From Calothrix sp. NIES-2100 (GTDB taxonomy: Bacteria > Cyanobacteriota > Cyanobacteriia > Cyanobacteriales > Nostocaceae): a stretch of 64,000 bases of DNA. This document shows positions 1-8,529 of this stretch, piece by piece. Location of the stretch: positions 1,434,238 through 1,498,237 of the forward strand of contig NZ_AP018178.1 of NCBI RefSeq assembly GCF_002368195.1, read 5' to 3'. Positions within the stretch are counted from its first letter, which is position 1; the number at the start of each line of letters is the position of its first letter. Below the pieces are notes generated by a model, which did not search any database, was not told where the DNA came from, and worked only from the letters and a program-made list of their open reading frames with translations. The translations under genes were made by a program, and so were the position numbers.

Positions 1-539
1 AAACCAATCTTTTGGCATAAGGGGTGATTCCCATTCCTTGCAAACTGTGGCTTTGCAGTGTGATAAGCACGCTGCACAATAAATAACTACGGCAAATCTA
101 TCGATTAACAGTATTTTGCAATGAAGGCACAGTATCACAGATGTAGATGCAAAATCAAGTCTGCTGGCAATACTGTTCTGTAAGCTTATTTATGAAGACT
201 CAGTAAGAAAATCCGGTAAGAAATGGCTTCTAAATCAAAGCTGTGAATCACTTGTAGTCAATAACTGAGTTAGCCAGTGCTGAGCAACTTCCTTGCTTGG
301 TCGGGGCTTCGCAAGCTGGGGGAGTAGGGGTAGCTGGGGTGGCTGGGAAAGATACGATCGCATCAACCTAGTAAATCTGGTATAAACAACTGCAACACTT
401 GTCCTTAATGCTGTTCTGAGGCTAGTGAATGGCAAGAAAACAATAGTCTGATAGGCGATCGCCCACAACAAATTACTTGCAGTTTCATCTGTTACTGTTT
501 ACAGTTTGCTATACATAGCATTATTTATATAAGAATTTT
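1..539. other. Intergenic region at the left edge
   Basis: I see no convincing gene here. A 78-codon minus-strand reading frame (235-471) is composed mostly of low-complexity Pro/Leu/Gln residues and has no recognisable domain, so I do not call it. The DNA is AT-rich and holds one HIP1-like site near 458. It probably contains the promoter of the gene starting at 540. Confidence 0.5.
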
Positions 540-1232
540 ATGGGAATCGAGGGTGTTTGGTGGTTTTTTAAGATTCAAGAGTCTGATTGGACTGAGATTA
601 AATCTGACTTTGACAGAGCAGCAACAGGAGTAGACAGTCTACCTGAAGTTCAATCATTTGTTTTGCGTCCTGTAGCACCGCCTGTTACCCCAAAATATGC
701 TGAGGCAGTTGTCGCAGGTGTGCTGGCAGGTGCGGAACTGGGTAAACGGCTTTTTCATCGCCCATTTCACGAATTAGCATTCAAAATTCTGATCGAAAAA
801 CCTGAGTGGGAGTCTAGTGAGCGTCTAGTTGAATTTGCTTTACAATCAAGAGTCTTGCCTACTGTCGTGTTAATGACAGGCATAGGTCATGAACGGTTTG
901 CTCAACTGCCGGGTTATTTGGGAAATATGCTGCTGCATCCGCAAGAGGTAGCTAGTGCTTTAGAATTAGTCTCGCACACGCTAGATGTTGACTGGCAAAG
1001 CTATTCTACTAAAGCTAAGTGTACTTTAGACTACGGCGGCCCTCCAGGCTCAGAGTTTGACTTTGAAGCTGACGCAGATGTGGCTAAAATCTTACACGCG
1101 CTCCCCAATGCTTTGCAAAAAGTTAAGAATGATGAGGCTGGTCTACTGGTCTTAAGTTCGTGGGGTTTTCCAGATACAGATACTCCTCAAGACTCTAATA
1201 CGGTAGCAGAGTCGGATGATATTGAGTTTTAA
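540..1232 (+). CDS. Hypothetical protein, 230 residues
   Basis: I do not recognise the family. The protein is soluble and mixed alpha/beta, starting at ATG with an unusual Trp-rich opening (MGIEGVWWFF). There is no signal peptide; the only candidate membrane stretch is a short Ala/Gly/Val run near residues 55-70 (AEAVVAGVLAGAELG). The C-terminal 20 residues are acidic and Ser/Thr/Asp-rich, probably a disordered tail. The codon usage and HIP1-free, even composition look like a genuine gene. No operon partner is adjacent: the next gene fragment starts about 500 bases downstream. The spacing of Leu and Ala in the middle resembles a helical bundle, but I infer no function. Confidence 0.7.
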   Translation: MGIEGVWWFFKIQESDWTEIKSDFDRAATGVDSLPEVQSFVLRPVAPPVTPKYAEAVVAGVLAGAELGKRLFHRPFHELAFKILIEKPEWESSERLVEFALQSRVLPTVVLMTGIGHERFAQLPGYLGNMLLHPQEVASALELVSHTLDVDWQSYSTKAKCTLDYGGPPGSEFDFEADADVAKILHALPNALQKVKNDEAGLLVLSSWGFPDTDTPQDSNTVAESDDIEF

Positions 1233-1719
1233 GTTTGATACTTGAAGGTAATATATAGGTAATTATTTAAGCACTTTAGTGTTATTAACAAGCCCCCACT
1301 ATTGTCATGCAAGCTTGATTTGTTATTCAGTTCTGCCTCAATGCTTTACCCATCTACTAGGTACGACCGCATAATAGAGATGCACAGCATTGGCTCTCGA
1401 AACCATTGATATACTTGGATTTTTACACCTCAAGTAAGAAATTCTCGTTTTGAGTTTCTTACTTTGATGTTTCTGAGAGCATTTTGACAATCTCCTGCAA
1501 AAAAGCGATCGCCCTCCAAATCAAAATTCCTAAATAAATATTTCATAGTTGCAATTCATTGCAATATTCCGTAACTTCTCGGTTTTTGATTCCCTGATAC
1601 TTGATTAACTGCTGATGAATGCAGTAGGATAATTAAAACTCGGTTATTACACGTATTTACCGTAGTATTGAGTATTTCTTCTCTAAACAAGTTTTTTAAC
1701 TGCTACAAGCCTTTGGTAA
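1233..1719. other. Intergenic region between hypothetical gene and O-methyltransferase remnant
   Basis: AT-rich DNA of about 490 bases with no supported gene. It should have held the 5' third of the O-methyltransferase that continues downstream, but reading back in that frame meets a TAA at 1717-1719 and no family sequence before it. One HIP1-like site lies near 1506. Confidence 0.4.
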
Positions 1720-2241
1720 GCAGCAATCAAATATAAAAAGGTACATAGTATTTTAGAGATTGGGACTTTAGGTGGTTACAGTACAATTTGGTTAGGGCGA
1801 TCGCTTCCGGCTGATGGTTACCTGATTTCCTTGGAGGCTAACCCAACACACGCCGAAGTCGCCCGTGGTAACATTGCTCGCGCTGGTTTATCTGATATCG
1901 TAGAAATTCGCCTCGGACGGGCGCTAGATACACTTCCACAAATCGCTGCTGAAGGGCGTAAATTTGACTTGATATTTATTGATGCAGATAAACCAAGCAA
2001 TCCCGATTATCTTGCTTGGGCACTCAAGCTTTCCCATCGTGGTACTTTAATTATTGCCGATAATGTTGTCCGTAATGGGGCAGTGATTGATGCTGCTAGT
2101 GACGATTCTAACGTACAGGGTATACGCCGCTTCAACGAATTACTTGCAGCAGAAACCCGTGTTAGTGCTACCGAAATTCAGACTGTAGGTAGTAAAGGGT
2201 ATGACGGCTTTGCGATCGCTGTTGTCACTGGCGATATTTGA
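1720..2241 (+). pseudogene. SAM-dependent O-methyltransferase, 5'-truncated remnant
   Basis: From about 1741 the frame reads as a class I catechol/caffeoyl-CoA-type O-methyltransferase. It shows the SAM-binding motif LEIGTLGGYST, then a loop with the acidic ligand (SLEANP), then the metal/substrate segment with IDADK and DNV near the middle, and ends with a typical C-terminal strand. Intact family members run about 220 residues; here about 60 N-terminal residues (the helical cap before motif I) are missing and the frame is closed upstream by TAA at 1717. A TTG at 1831 could start a 136-residue product, but that would lack the SAM motif. I call it a truncated gene, consistent with the deletion style seen elsewhere in this window. 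Confidence 0.75.
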
Positions 2242-2265
2242 ATTGTAGATGCGATCGCTATTAAG

Positions 2266-3096
2266 TTAATTTTGAACTGCTTCTAACCAGGACGATAAAT
2301 CAGCTACACCTGTAAAATCTAACAGTGCTTCGCCTAGATTTTCTAATTGTTCTAGAGAAAGACTATCAATGCGATCGCGCAATTCTTGCGATAATTCACC
2401 CACCCGTCGAGTCAACAAACGAAGAATGAGCGATTTTGCTTCTTCTTCCTTAATTTCGCGGTAAACTCGTGTTTCCTTGAGCGTGATTCCTAGCATTGAC
2501 TCTACCTCAGTTCGAGTTAATTGTTCAAACTTGTAAACCATTATGGTCACGATCATCTCTATTATGGCGCGACTGGCTCTTTCTGGGGCTTCTTGAGATG
2601 TTCTGGTTAACAAATACCGCGCTTCTTGGGGTGCAATCTCATCATCTACTGTTGTCAACACCATCAGCGCTACCCATACAGGTAATTGACGAATATCACC
2701 CAACTCATCTAAATATATGCGATGTACTTGTCCACCGTTGAGTAATGAACGATGGGGATAAATATCAGTTTGTTCGAGAGTGCGAGATGGGTAAATTATG
2801 ACAGCTTGCCAATCATTAAATCTGTCACGGTTACGGTAAAAATATAGCGAAGATTCCGCAAATACTCTTTCATAAAGCCTTTCGTCTTTCTGAAACTGGA
2901 CTTCGCAAAAATAGACAATCCCCGGAGTATCATTTTCTGGTGGTAGAAATACGCCATCAATTTCAAACTTGGGTTCTTTAATGGCGACTGAATCAAATCG
3001 ATAGGATTCAGCATTTATTGGGGGATTTGTCAAGAGTTCAAATAATAAACTAGGCGATTGTTGAAACAGTTTGTAAAAAATTGAATCTCGGCGCAT
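2266..3096 (-). CDS. Rpn family recombination-promoting nuclease / putative transposase (DUF2887)
   Basis: A 276-residue protein of the DUF2887/Rpn (PD-(D/E)XK nuclease-like) family abundant in filamentous cyanobacteria. The N-terminus (MRRDSIFYKLFQQSP) is the usual DUF2887 opening. A catalytic-type pattern follows: an aspartate in 'EIDGVF' near residues 46-51 and 'EVQFQKD' near residues 65-71, giving D...ExQ in place of ExK. The C-terminal 60 residues (AKSLILRLLTRRVG onward) match DUF4351, which is commonly fused to these nucleases. Such proteins are linked in enterobacteria to RecA-independent recombination; the role here is inferred. It stands alone, convergent with the methyltransferase remnant 25 bases away. 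Confidence 0.85.
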   Translation of the reverse strand: MRRDSIFYKLFQQSPSLLFELLTNPPINAESYRFDSVAIKEPKFEIDGVFLPPENDTPGIVYFCEVQFQKDERLYERVFAESSLYFYRNRDRFNDWQAVIIYPSRTLEQTDIYPHRSLLNGGQVHRIYLDELGDIRQLPVWVALMVLTTVDDEIAPQEARYLLTRTSQEAPERASRAIIEMIVTIMVYKFEQLTRTEVESMLGITLKETRVYREIKEEEAKSLILRLLTRRVGELSQELRDRIDSLSLEQLENLGEALLDFTGVADLSSWLEAVQN

Positions 3097-3279
3097 GAAG
3101 CATTAAATTTCGTCGATTTGTTGAATCTGCTCCTTATTAAATCATCTAATTGTCAGAGACGCGATAACCCTTGTCTGTACAAGTTGTCATTTGTAGGGGT
3201 TTGAAGGCTATTTACTTTTATTAGTAGAGTTTGGTGCAATGAAGAAATTAAGCTGAAGGTTTGTAATTTTGGTGGCTAA

Positions 3280-5130
3280 CTATCCGGTTTGTAGCTCAGA
3301 TAAATTATTATCGCTGGCTTTTTCAGGTAAAAATCCACCTGCTTGCATTTGCCATAATCTATAGTAAGCACCGCCTTTTGCTAGTAGTTTACTATGAGTA
3401 CCATCTTCAACAATACGGCCTTGATCGAATACTAAAATGCGGTCGAGATGGGCGATGGTAGATAAGCGATGAGCGACGACAATGACGGTTTTGCCATTCA
3501 TTGCTAAATCTAGGGTATCTTGAATCGCTTTTTCGGTGATGGAATCGAGGCTAGATGTGGCTTCATCTAAAATTAGGATGGGTGCATCTTTGAGGATAAC
3601 GCGCGCGATCGCAATTCGTTGTCTTTGTCCTCCAGATAGTTTCACCCCCCGTTCCCCTACGAGAGAATCATAACCCTCACTCATCTGAATAATAAAATCG
3701 TGAGCGTAAGCTTTGCGCGCGGCTTGAATTACTTCCTCATCAGTAGCTTCAAGTCGTCCGTAACGAATATTTTCTAGTAAGGTGCGATGAAACAAAGACG
3801 GATCTTGGGGAATTAAGCTAATTTGGGCGTGTAATGCATCCTGTGTCATATCGCGAATATCCACCCCATCGATGAGAATTTGTCCAGATTGGGGATCGAA
3901 TAGACGCAAAATTAAATTGACAAAAGTGGATTTTCCCGAACCGGAAAAGCCTACTAATCCTACACGCTGTCCTGGTTGGATAGTAACAGAAAGGTCGTGA
4001 AATACTTGTTTTTCCGCCGAATAGCTGAAATTAACGCGCCGAAACTCGATTTTTCCGGTAGTGATGGAATGAGCGATCGCATTTTCTCGATCAACTAACT
4101 CATGGGGTTGCACAATAGTTAAAACACCATTGGCGATATTACCAATATGTTCAAATAAATCTAAAAATCTTCTACTTAAATTGCGGGCTTCGCTAATAAT
4201 TAACAGTGATAAGCTAGTTGCTACTACAAAATCAGCAGTTGCGATTTTTCCTTGACTCCACAAAGAAAGCGAGTAATACAAAGTAGCAATTTTCAAAATC
4301 GCTGCGGATATAAACTGAAACCAGCGAATGCGTTCTGAGTACCAGTTAGCCTTTCTCACCTCTATGATTTCGCGCCTAAATCGCTCATTTAAATAGCGTC
4401 TTTCAAAACCTAAACGCGCAAACAATCGGCTAGCAGTCAGATTTGTAACTGCATCGACAATGATACCAGCTGTTTCACTTCTAGCGGCTGCGGCTTTGCG
4501 GGAATGAATTCGACAGCGAGTAGCTAACCAAAAAGAAATACTGATAAATAAAACTGCCCATATTCCCACCAATGCAGCTAGAGGCGGATAGGCACGATAC
4601 AGTAAAATGATAGCGACGATATAGACAATGATGACTGACATAAATTCAGAAATCAGCATTTGCATTGTCTGGGTAACGCCGTAAGCAGTTTCGTTAATAC
4701 GCTGTGCTAAAGCACCTGCAAAACTACTACTTAAGTAGCGATGGGAATGTTGCTGTAAATAAGCATAAAGTGAGCGAATAATATGCTGGCGGTGGATGGG
4801 ATGGAGAATAGTTAATAACAGTCCCGAAGAACGCCCAAATACGACTTCACCTATACTTAAGGCAGTGAATAGCATTAAGGGTTGACTGATGGTTGCAAAA
4901 ATCTCACTGCTATTAACCGTTGATTTTGTGACGCTGCGGATAATTTCGCCAATGGCATAGGGTAACATAATGCCACAAGTCGCGTGGATGATTTCTAAAA
5001 TAACGGTTGCTATATACCACCAGCGAAATTGATTGACAAAATAGCAAATAAACTGGAATGAATTCGGCGGTAAATTTGGTGCTTCAGCAGCACGTTGAAA
5101 GAATTTAAATTGTCTGAGCTTTTTTGGCAT
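3280..5130 (-). CDS. ABC exporter, fused permease and ATPase (MsbA/HlyB-like half transporter)
   Basis: This 616-residue half-transporter probably acts as a homodimer in the plasma membrane and exports a lipid, peptide or drug; the substrate cannot be told. Residues 30-320 form a type-1 exporter membrane domain with about six helices. The ATPase half carries Walker A (GFSGSGKS, about 394-401), the signature LSGGQ (about 498-502), Walker B (ILILDEATS, about 518-526) and the switch His (VAHRLS). Length and architecture are normal, so it looks functional. It is flanked by about 180 bases on the downstream side and by the MITE-like element at 5255 on the upstream side, so it is probably monocistronic. 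Confidence 0.92.
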   Translation of the reverse strand: MPKKLRQFKFFQRAAEAPNLPPNSFQFICYFVNQFRWWYIATVILEIIHATCGIMLPYAIGEIIRSVTKSTVNSSEIFATISQPLMLFTALSIGEVVFGRSSGLLLTILHPIHRQHIIRSLYAYLQQHSHRYLSSSFAGALAQRINETAYGVTQTMQMLISEFMSVIIVYIVAIILLYRAYPPLAALVGIWAVLFISISFWLATRCRIHSRKAAAARSETAGIIVDAVTNLTASRLFARLGFERRYLNERFRREIIEVRKANWYSERIRWFQFISAAILKIATLYYSLSLWSQGKIATADFVVATSLSLLIISEARNLSRRFLDLFEHIGNIANGVLTIVQPHELVDRENAIAHSITTGKIEFRRVNFSYSAEKQVFHDLSVTIQPGQRVGLVGFSGSGKSTFVNLILRLFDPQSGQILIDGVDIRDMTQDALHAQISLIPQDPSLFHRTLLENIRYGRLEATDEEVIQAARKAYAHDFIIQMSEGYDSLVGERGVKLSGGQRQRIAIARVILKDAPILILDEATSSLDSITEKAIQDTLDLAMNGKTVIVVAHRLSTIAHLDRILVFDQGRIVEDGTHSKLLAKGGAYYRLWQMQAGGFLPEKASDNNLSELQTG

Positions 5131-5254
5131 TAAAGTTAATTTTCTCGCTTTAATTCAAACTTTTAACTAACATCGCAACTAATAATTTCAAAAATGATCT
5201 ATAACTATAATTTTAGTTAAATCAGTTTTATTAAAAAGTAAAGTTTAACCTGTA

Positions 5255-5363
5255 TATATAGCAATCCGGAATCATTCGTGAGAAAACACTGAGATAAAAA
5301 TCCTTATTTTACAGGCATTAAAGCCTTAATTCATTCTCACGTATCATTTAGGAATGCTATATA
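5255..5363. mobile_element. MITE-like element, 109 bp, with 30-bp terminal inverted repeats
   Basis: The left end starts TATATAGCAATCC and continues to a CGTGAGAA box. The reverse complement of the right end (5334-5363) reads TATATAGCATTCC and continues to CGTGAGAA, so about 24 of 30 positions match. There is no coding capacity inside. Related ends containing AGCAATCC occur near 26790-26800 and 38860-38875, so the family seems dispersed in this genome. The right end overlaps the 3' end of the GNAT gene on the minus strand and provides its last codons and stop. Confidence 0.7.
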
Positions 5364-5843
5364 TATTTCACGTCCATGAAATATCGTAGACTTTTCATAT
5401 TTCATTCTTATTTTTTCTATGACTCTAACTGATGCTGTATTTGCTGGGTTAACAATGCCAATAATATCAGGAAATTTGAATTGCTCAAATCCATATTGAA
5501 TTGTTGCTGATGCGGCTTCAGTTGCTAAACCTTTACCCCAAAAATTGGGATCTAGTCTATATCCAATCTCTCTTTCGTTGACATTATCAATTTGCTCAAT
5601 GGCGATTCCACAGTAACCAATCAATTGGTTGCTTTCTTTGAAAATGACAGCCCATTTGCCAAATCCAAACGTTTTGTAAGAAGTTATAAAATTATCTATT
5701 TTATCTTGAGTTTGCAAAGCTGAGAGAATTCCTGTAGGCGAAAATTTCATTACTTGGGGATTTACAAGTATTGGCGCAAGTTGATGCACATCTTTTTGCT
5801 GGAATTCTCGCAGAATTAAGCGTTTTGTTTCTATAGAAAACAT
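5337..5843 (-). CDS. GNAT family N-acetyltransferase (RimJ/RimL-like), C-terminus rewritten by a MITE
   Basis: A 168-residue acetyl-CoA-dependent acyltransferase. The opening MFSIETKRLILREF is the classical RimJ/RimL beginning, and the acetyl-CoA pyrophosphate-binding region reads GKGLATEAA near residues 105-113. The acceptor (protein N-terminus, amino acid or antibiotic) cannot be deduced. The final eight or nine codons and the TGA lie inside the terminal repeat of the element at 5255-5363. The natural C-terminal strand has therefore been replaced or shortened slightly; the core fold is complete, so activity may remain. Confidence 0.85.
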   Translation of the reverse strand: MFSIETKRLILREFQQKDVHQLAPILVNPQVMKFSPTGILSALQTQDKIDNFITSYKTFGFGKWAVIFKESNQLIGYCGIAIEQIDNVNEREIGYRLDPNFWGKGLATEAASATIQYGFEQFKFPDIIGIVNPANTASVRVIEKIRMKYEKSTIFHGREIYIAFLNDT

Positions 5844-5867
5844 TCTGGCTACATTAGCTCAAGGGTG

Positions 5868-5904
5868 ATAAAAAGAAAAAAATAGACGGCTGAACCAACC
5901 GTCT
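5868..5904 (-). terminator. Rho-independent terminator after the aldo/keto reductase gene
   Basis: Read on the minus strand, a 6-bp stem (AGACGG / CCGTCT) with a 9-nt loop is followed directly by an A/T run of seven or more T residues. It begins 24 bases beyond the stop codon of the reductase gene, the right place and orientation. Confidence 0.8.
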
Positions 5905-5927
5905 GCTGCTGTTACATCAATTCCTAA

Positions 5928-6926
5928 CTAACGCACAGCATCACCTTTGCGATATTCGGCGGTGATATCGTCTAACTTTTGTTTCAAGTTGTCATCGAGT
6001 TTGACTTCAATTGCTTTGAGAGTGTCATTCAGTTGTTCTGGACGACTAGCGCCAATAATGGGAGCAGTGATTATCGGATTAGCTAAAACCCAAGCTAATG
6101 ATAAAGTCGTGAGGGATAATCCGGCTAAATCGGCGACTGTGCGTAATTCTTCAACTGTGTTAAACTCGCGATCGCGCCAATAACGATCTTGATAACGTTC
6201 TGCGGCTAAACCTAAGGTAAAACGAGTTCCTTGGGTGGGGCCTTGAGCAAGATTATGTTTACCAGTCAGTAAACCCCCTGCCAAAGGATTGTAAGGAATT
6301 ACACCCAATCCTTCCTCTTGCGCTAGGGGTAAAAGTTCGCGCTCAATCTCGCGGAACAACAAATTATAGCGAGGCTGAATCGAGACAAAGCGAGTTAAAT
6401 TCCGCACATCAGCCCGACCTAAAGCGCGGCTGAGTCGGTAAGCTAAGAAATTAGAAACCCCGATATAACGTGCTTTACCAGAACGAACTATGATATCTAG
6501 GGCTTCGAGAGTTTCATCTAAGGGAGTTGACGTATCATCAGAGTGTAATTGATACAAATCAACGTAATCGGTTCCCAAGCGTTTGAGGGAAGCATCAATC
6601 GCATCTAAAAGATGTTTGCGTGAAGCACCCTGATCCCAAGGTGCAGGGCCTACCTTGCCTACAGCTTTGGTAGCCAGTATAAAATGTTCGCGTTTACCTT
6701 TCAGCCAGCGCCCAATAATTTCTTCAGTGCGTCCGGCTGTAGCAACTCCACCGCCTAAAGGATAAACATCGGCTGTATCTAAAAAGTTGATACCAGCATC
6801 GGCGGCTTTATCGAGAATTACTCTGGAAGTTTCTTCATCAGTCTGCAATCCAAAGGTCATAGTACCAAGAACAAGGCGCGAAACTGTCAAGCCAGTTTTA
6901 CCGAGATTTGTAGTTGGTAAAGTCAT
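5928..6926 (-). CDS. Aldo/keto reductase
   Basis: A 332-residue NADPH-dependent oxidoreductase of the AKR superfamily (Tas/YajO-like (beta/alpha)8 barrel) that reduces aldehydes or ketones. The catalytic tetrad is visible: Asp and Tyr in LDTADVYPLGGG (about residues 50-60), Lys in ATKAVGK (about 86) and His in YQLHSDD (about 126-132). The C-terminal NADP segment reads PIIGASRPEQL. The gene is divergent from the TauE/SafE permease with only 35 bases between them, so the two probably share a promoter region. The physiological substrate is unknown; its placement at the edge of the sulfur region suggests detoxification of aldehydes released by oxidative desulfonation, which is inference. Confidence 0.92.
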   Translation of the reverse strand: MTLPTTNLGKTGLTVSRLVLGTMTFGLQTDEETSRVILDKAADAGINFLDTADVYPLGGGVATAGRTEEIIGRWLKGKREHFILATKAVGKVGPAPWDQGASRKHLLDAIDASLKRLGTDYVDLYQLHSDDTSTPLDETLEALDIIVRSGKARYIGVSNFLAYRLSRALGRADVRNLTRFVSIQPRYNLLFREIERELLPLAQEEGLGVIPYNPLAGGLLTGKHNLAQGPTQGTRFTLGLAAERYQDRYWRDREFNTVEELRTVADLAGLSLTTLSLAWVLANPIITAPIIGASRPEQLNDTLKAIEVKLDDNLKQKLDDITAEYRKGDAVR

Positions 6927-6961
6927 AAAATAGTTCCTAATGCTATTAATGTGAGATTTAA
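6927..6961. promoter_or_regulatory. Short divergent promoter region between reductase and TauE/SafE genes
   Basis: The two start codons are 35 bases apart and face away from each other, so at least part of both promoters must lie here or inside the genes. I cannot assign -10 and -35 boxes with confidence. AT-rich sequence dominates. Confidence 0.4.
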
Positions 6962-7750
6962 ATGCGGAATATTTGGGCTTTTGCTTGGGGTGCTTTGGTC
7001 GGAATTCTTGGTGGATTAATTGGTTTGGGTGGTGCAGAGTTTCGCTTACCAGTTTTAGTTAGTATTTTTAACTATCGAACCCTACAAGCAATTATTATTA
7101 ATCTCATTGTTAGCCTCATCACTGTAACTTTTTCATTCATTTTTCGCAGTGGTGTTATTGGTCTTGAGAATGTTTTTGCCAACCTGACAGTAATCATTAA
7201 CATTCTGGCAGGTTCTCTTATCGGCTCTTATATTGGGGTTAACTATGCAACTAAAATCAACGAACGAACATTAAATCGGATTGTTGTTGTTTTTCTATTT
7301 TTCCTAAGCTTTATACTGATCGGGCATCATCTCATTTTCAGTTTTCAGAGTCTGCAACTGCCCAGCTTCCTAAAAATTGCTATTGGTTTTTTAGCAGGAA
7401 TTGTCATTGGTATATTCAGTAGTATGCTTGGTGTCGCAGGCGGTGAGTTGATTATCCCGACAATCATTCTGGTGTTTGCAATTGACATCAAATTAGCAGG
7501 AAGTTTGAGTCTGGCAATCAGTATTCCCACTATTATCATGGGTTTATTCAAATATAGAAGTCAGCAACGACTTCAAGAAGTAAAATCAGAGCAAATATTC
7601 ATTGTTTCAATGGCATTTGGTTCAATAATAGGAGCGTTGATTGGCAGCATTTTTTTAAGGTATGTAACCAATTCTTGGTTGTATGTCATCTTGGGTGTGA
7701 TTCTATTGTTATCGGCTTTTAAATTAGCAAAGCACAAGCCAGCTGCATAA
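6962..7750 (+). CDS. Sulfite exporter TauE/SafE family permease
   Basis: A 262-residue membrane protein of the TauE/SafE family with about eight predicted helices. The two internal halves each begin with the diagnostic glycine-rich motif (GGLIGLGGAEFRLPVL near residues 18-33, and MLGVAGGELIIPTIIL near residues 155-170). Family members export sulfite, sulfoacetate or related anions, or import organosulfur compounds. Export of sulfite produced by the flavin monooxygenases encoded downstream is a reasonable inference. A remnant of a second TauE/SafE gene lies at 25365. The gene is convergent with the hydrolase at 7779. Confidence 0.9.
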   Translation: MRNIWAFAWGALVGILGGLIGLGGAEFRLPVLVSIFNYRTLQAIIINLIVSLITVTFSFIFRSGVIGLENVFANLTVIINILAGSLIGSYIGVNYATKINERTLNRIVVVFLFFLSFILIGHHLIFSFQSLQLPSFLKIAIGFLAGIVIGIFSSMLGVAGGELIIPTIILVFAIDIKLAGSLSLAISIPTIIMGLFKYRSQQRLQEVKSEQIFIVSMAFGSIIGALIGSIFLRYVTNSWLYVILGVILLLSAFKLAKHKPAA

Positions 7751-7778
7751 AGCATCCGTTATTACTGAACCAAATCGA

Positions 7779-8435
7779 TTAGGCTATTACAGAAGCTTCA
7801 CGACGGCTTTGTGAAATTAGCCATTGTTGCAATTGTGGGTTGCTGTAGACTTCATCGGCAATAAAATGATCGCCATCAGGCAGTAGAGTAAAATCTACTT
7901 GACCTTTGACTTGGCGCAAGGTGGTGACAACCTGCTCTGTATCTTCTATTGATAGTTTTTCGTCTTTTGCACCTTGGAAGATTTGGATGGGAATTTCTTG
8001 AAGTGCAGCTAGTTGTGTTGCTTCCAATGTCTTAGGTGCGCGCCCGGAAACTGCTACCAAACCGGCGAAGCGCCTAGGATTAGAAGCGGCGATATGCCAA
8101 GCGCCAGCTGTACCTAAGCTGAATCCAGATATAATTACGCGGGACGGATCGATGGGTTGGGAGGCGATGAGATTATCTAGTAAAGCAATGACATCTGATT
8201 CTCTTTCTACCCAAGTTTGCCCTTCAGGAAGTTGGGGAGCTGCAAAGACGTAAGGTAAAGGGCTTGACTCATCTACAAAACGTGGTAAACCCCATTTCAA
8301 CAGTATATTTAAATCGTTACCGCGATCGCGCGCTCCGTGCAAAAACAGTACCAGGGGTGCAGGTTTATTCGCATCATCAGCCACGGGTGAAAAAAGATAA
8401 GGTAAGGAACTATTGCTGATTTGTTGTACTGACAT
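7779..8435 (-). CDS. Alpha/beta hydrolase (phospholipase/carboxylesterase or dienelactone hydrolase type)
   Basis: A 218-residue serine hydrolase without signal peptide. It shows an oxyanion segment (LVLFLHGARDRG, about residues 28-39), the nucleophile elbow GFSLG (about 104-108), an aspartate in FQGAKDEKLS and the catalytic histidine in PDGDHFIADEVY near residue 190. That is a complete triad in normal order and spacing. Proteins of this kind cleave esters, lactones or thioesters. The gene is upstream-adjacent on the same strand to the FAD-dependent monooxygenase gene (8530-9972), separated by a short STRR, so the hydrolase might open an ester or lactone formed by that enzyme; this is inference. 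Confidence 0.85.
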   Translation of the reverse strand: MSVQQISNSSLPYLFSPVADDANKPAPLVLFLHGARDRGNDLNILLKWGLPRFVDESSPLPYVFAAPQLPEGQTWVERESDVIALLDNLIASQPIDPSRVIISGFSLGTAGAWHIAASNPRRFAGLVAVSGRAPKTLEATQLAALQEIPIQIFQGAKDEKLSIEDTEQVVTTLRQVKGQVDFTLLPDGDHFIADEVYSNPQLQQWLISQSRREASVIA

Positions 8436-8453
8436 AGGTGAATCCTAAATAAT

Positions 8454-8474
8454 TGGGGCATGGGGCATGGGGCA
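8454..8474. repeat. STRR, three copies of a 7-mer TGGGGCA
   Basis: Three exact tandem copies of TGGGGCA followed by degenerate C-rich repeats up to about 8520. Such heptamer repeats are typical intergenic sequences of heterocystous cyanobacteria. It sits between the hydrolase and the FAD-protein genes. Confidence 0.8.
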
Positions 8475-8529
8475 TTGATTATTTCTCCCCTGCACCCGGC
8501 TCCCTGCCCCCTTGCTTTCTTGTCTCTCA

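Noticed and set aside
235..471. 78-codon minus-strand reading frame
   Set aside because: Low-complexity composition, no ribosome-binding site that decides a start, no family resemblance.
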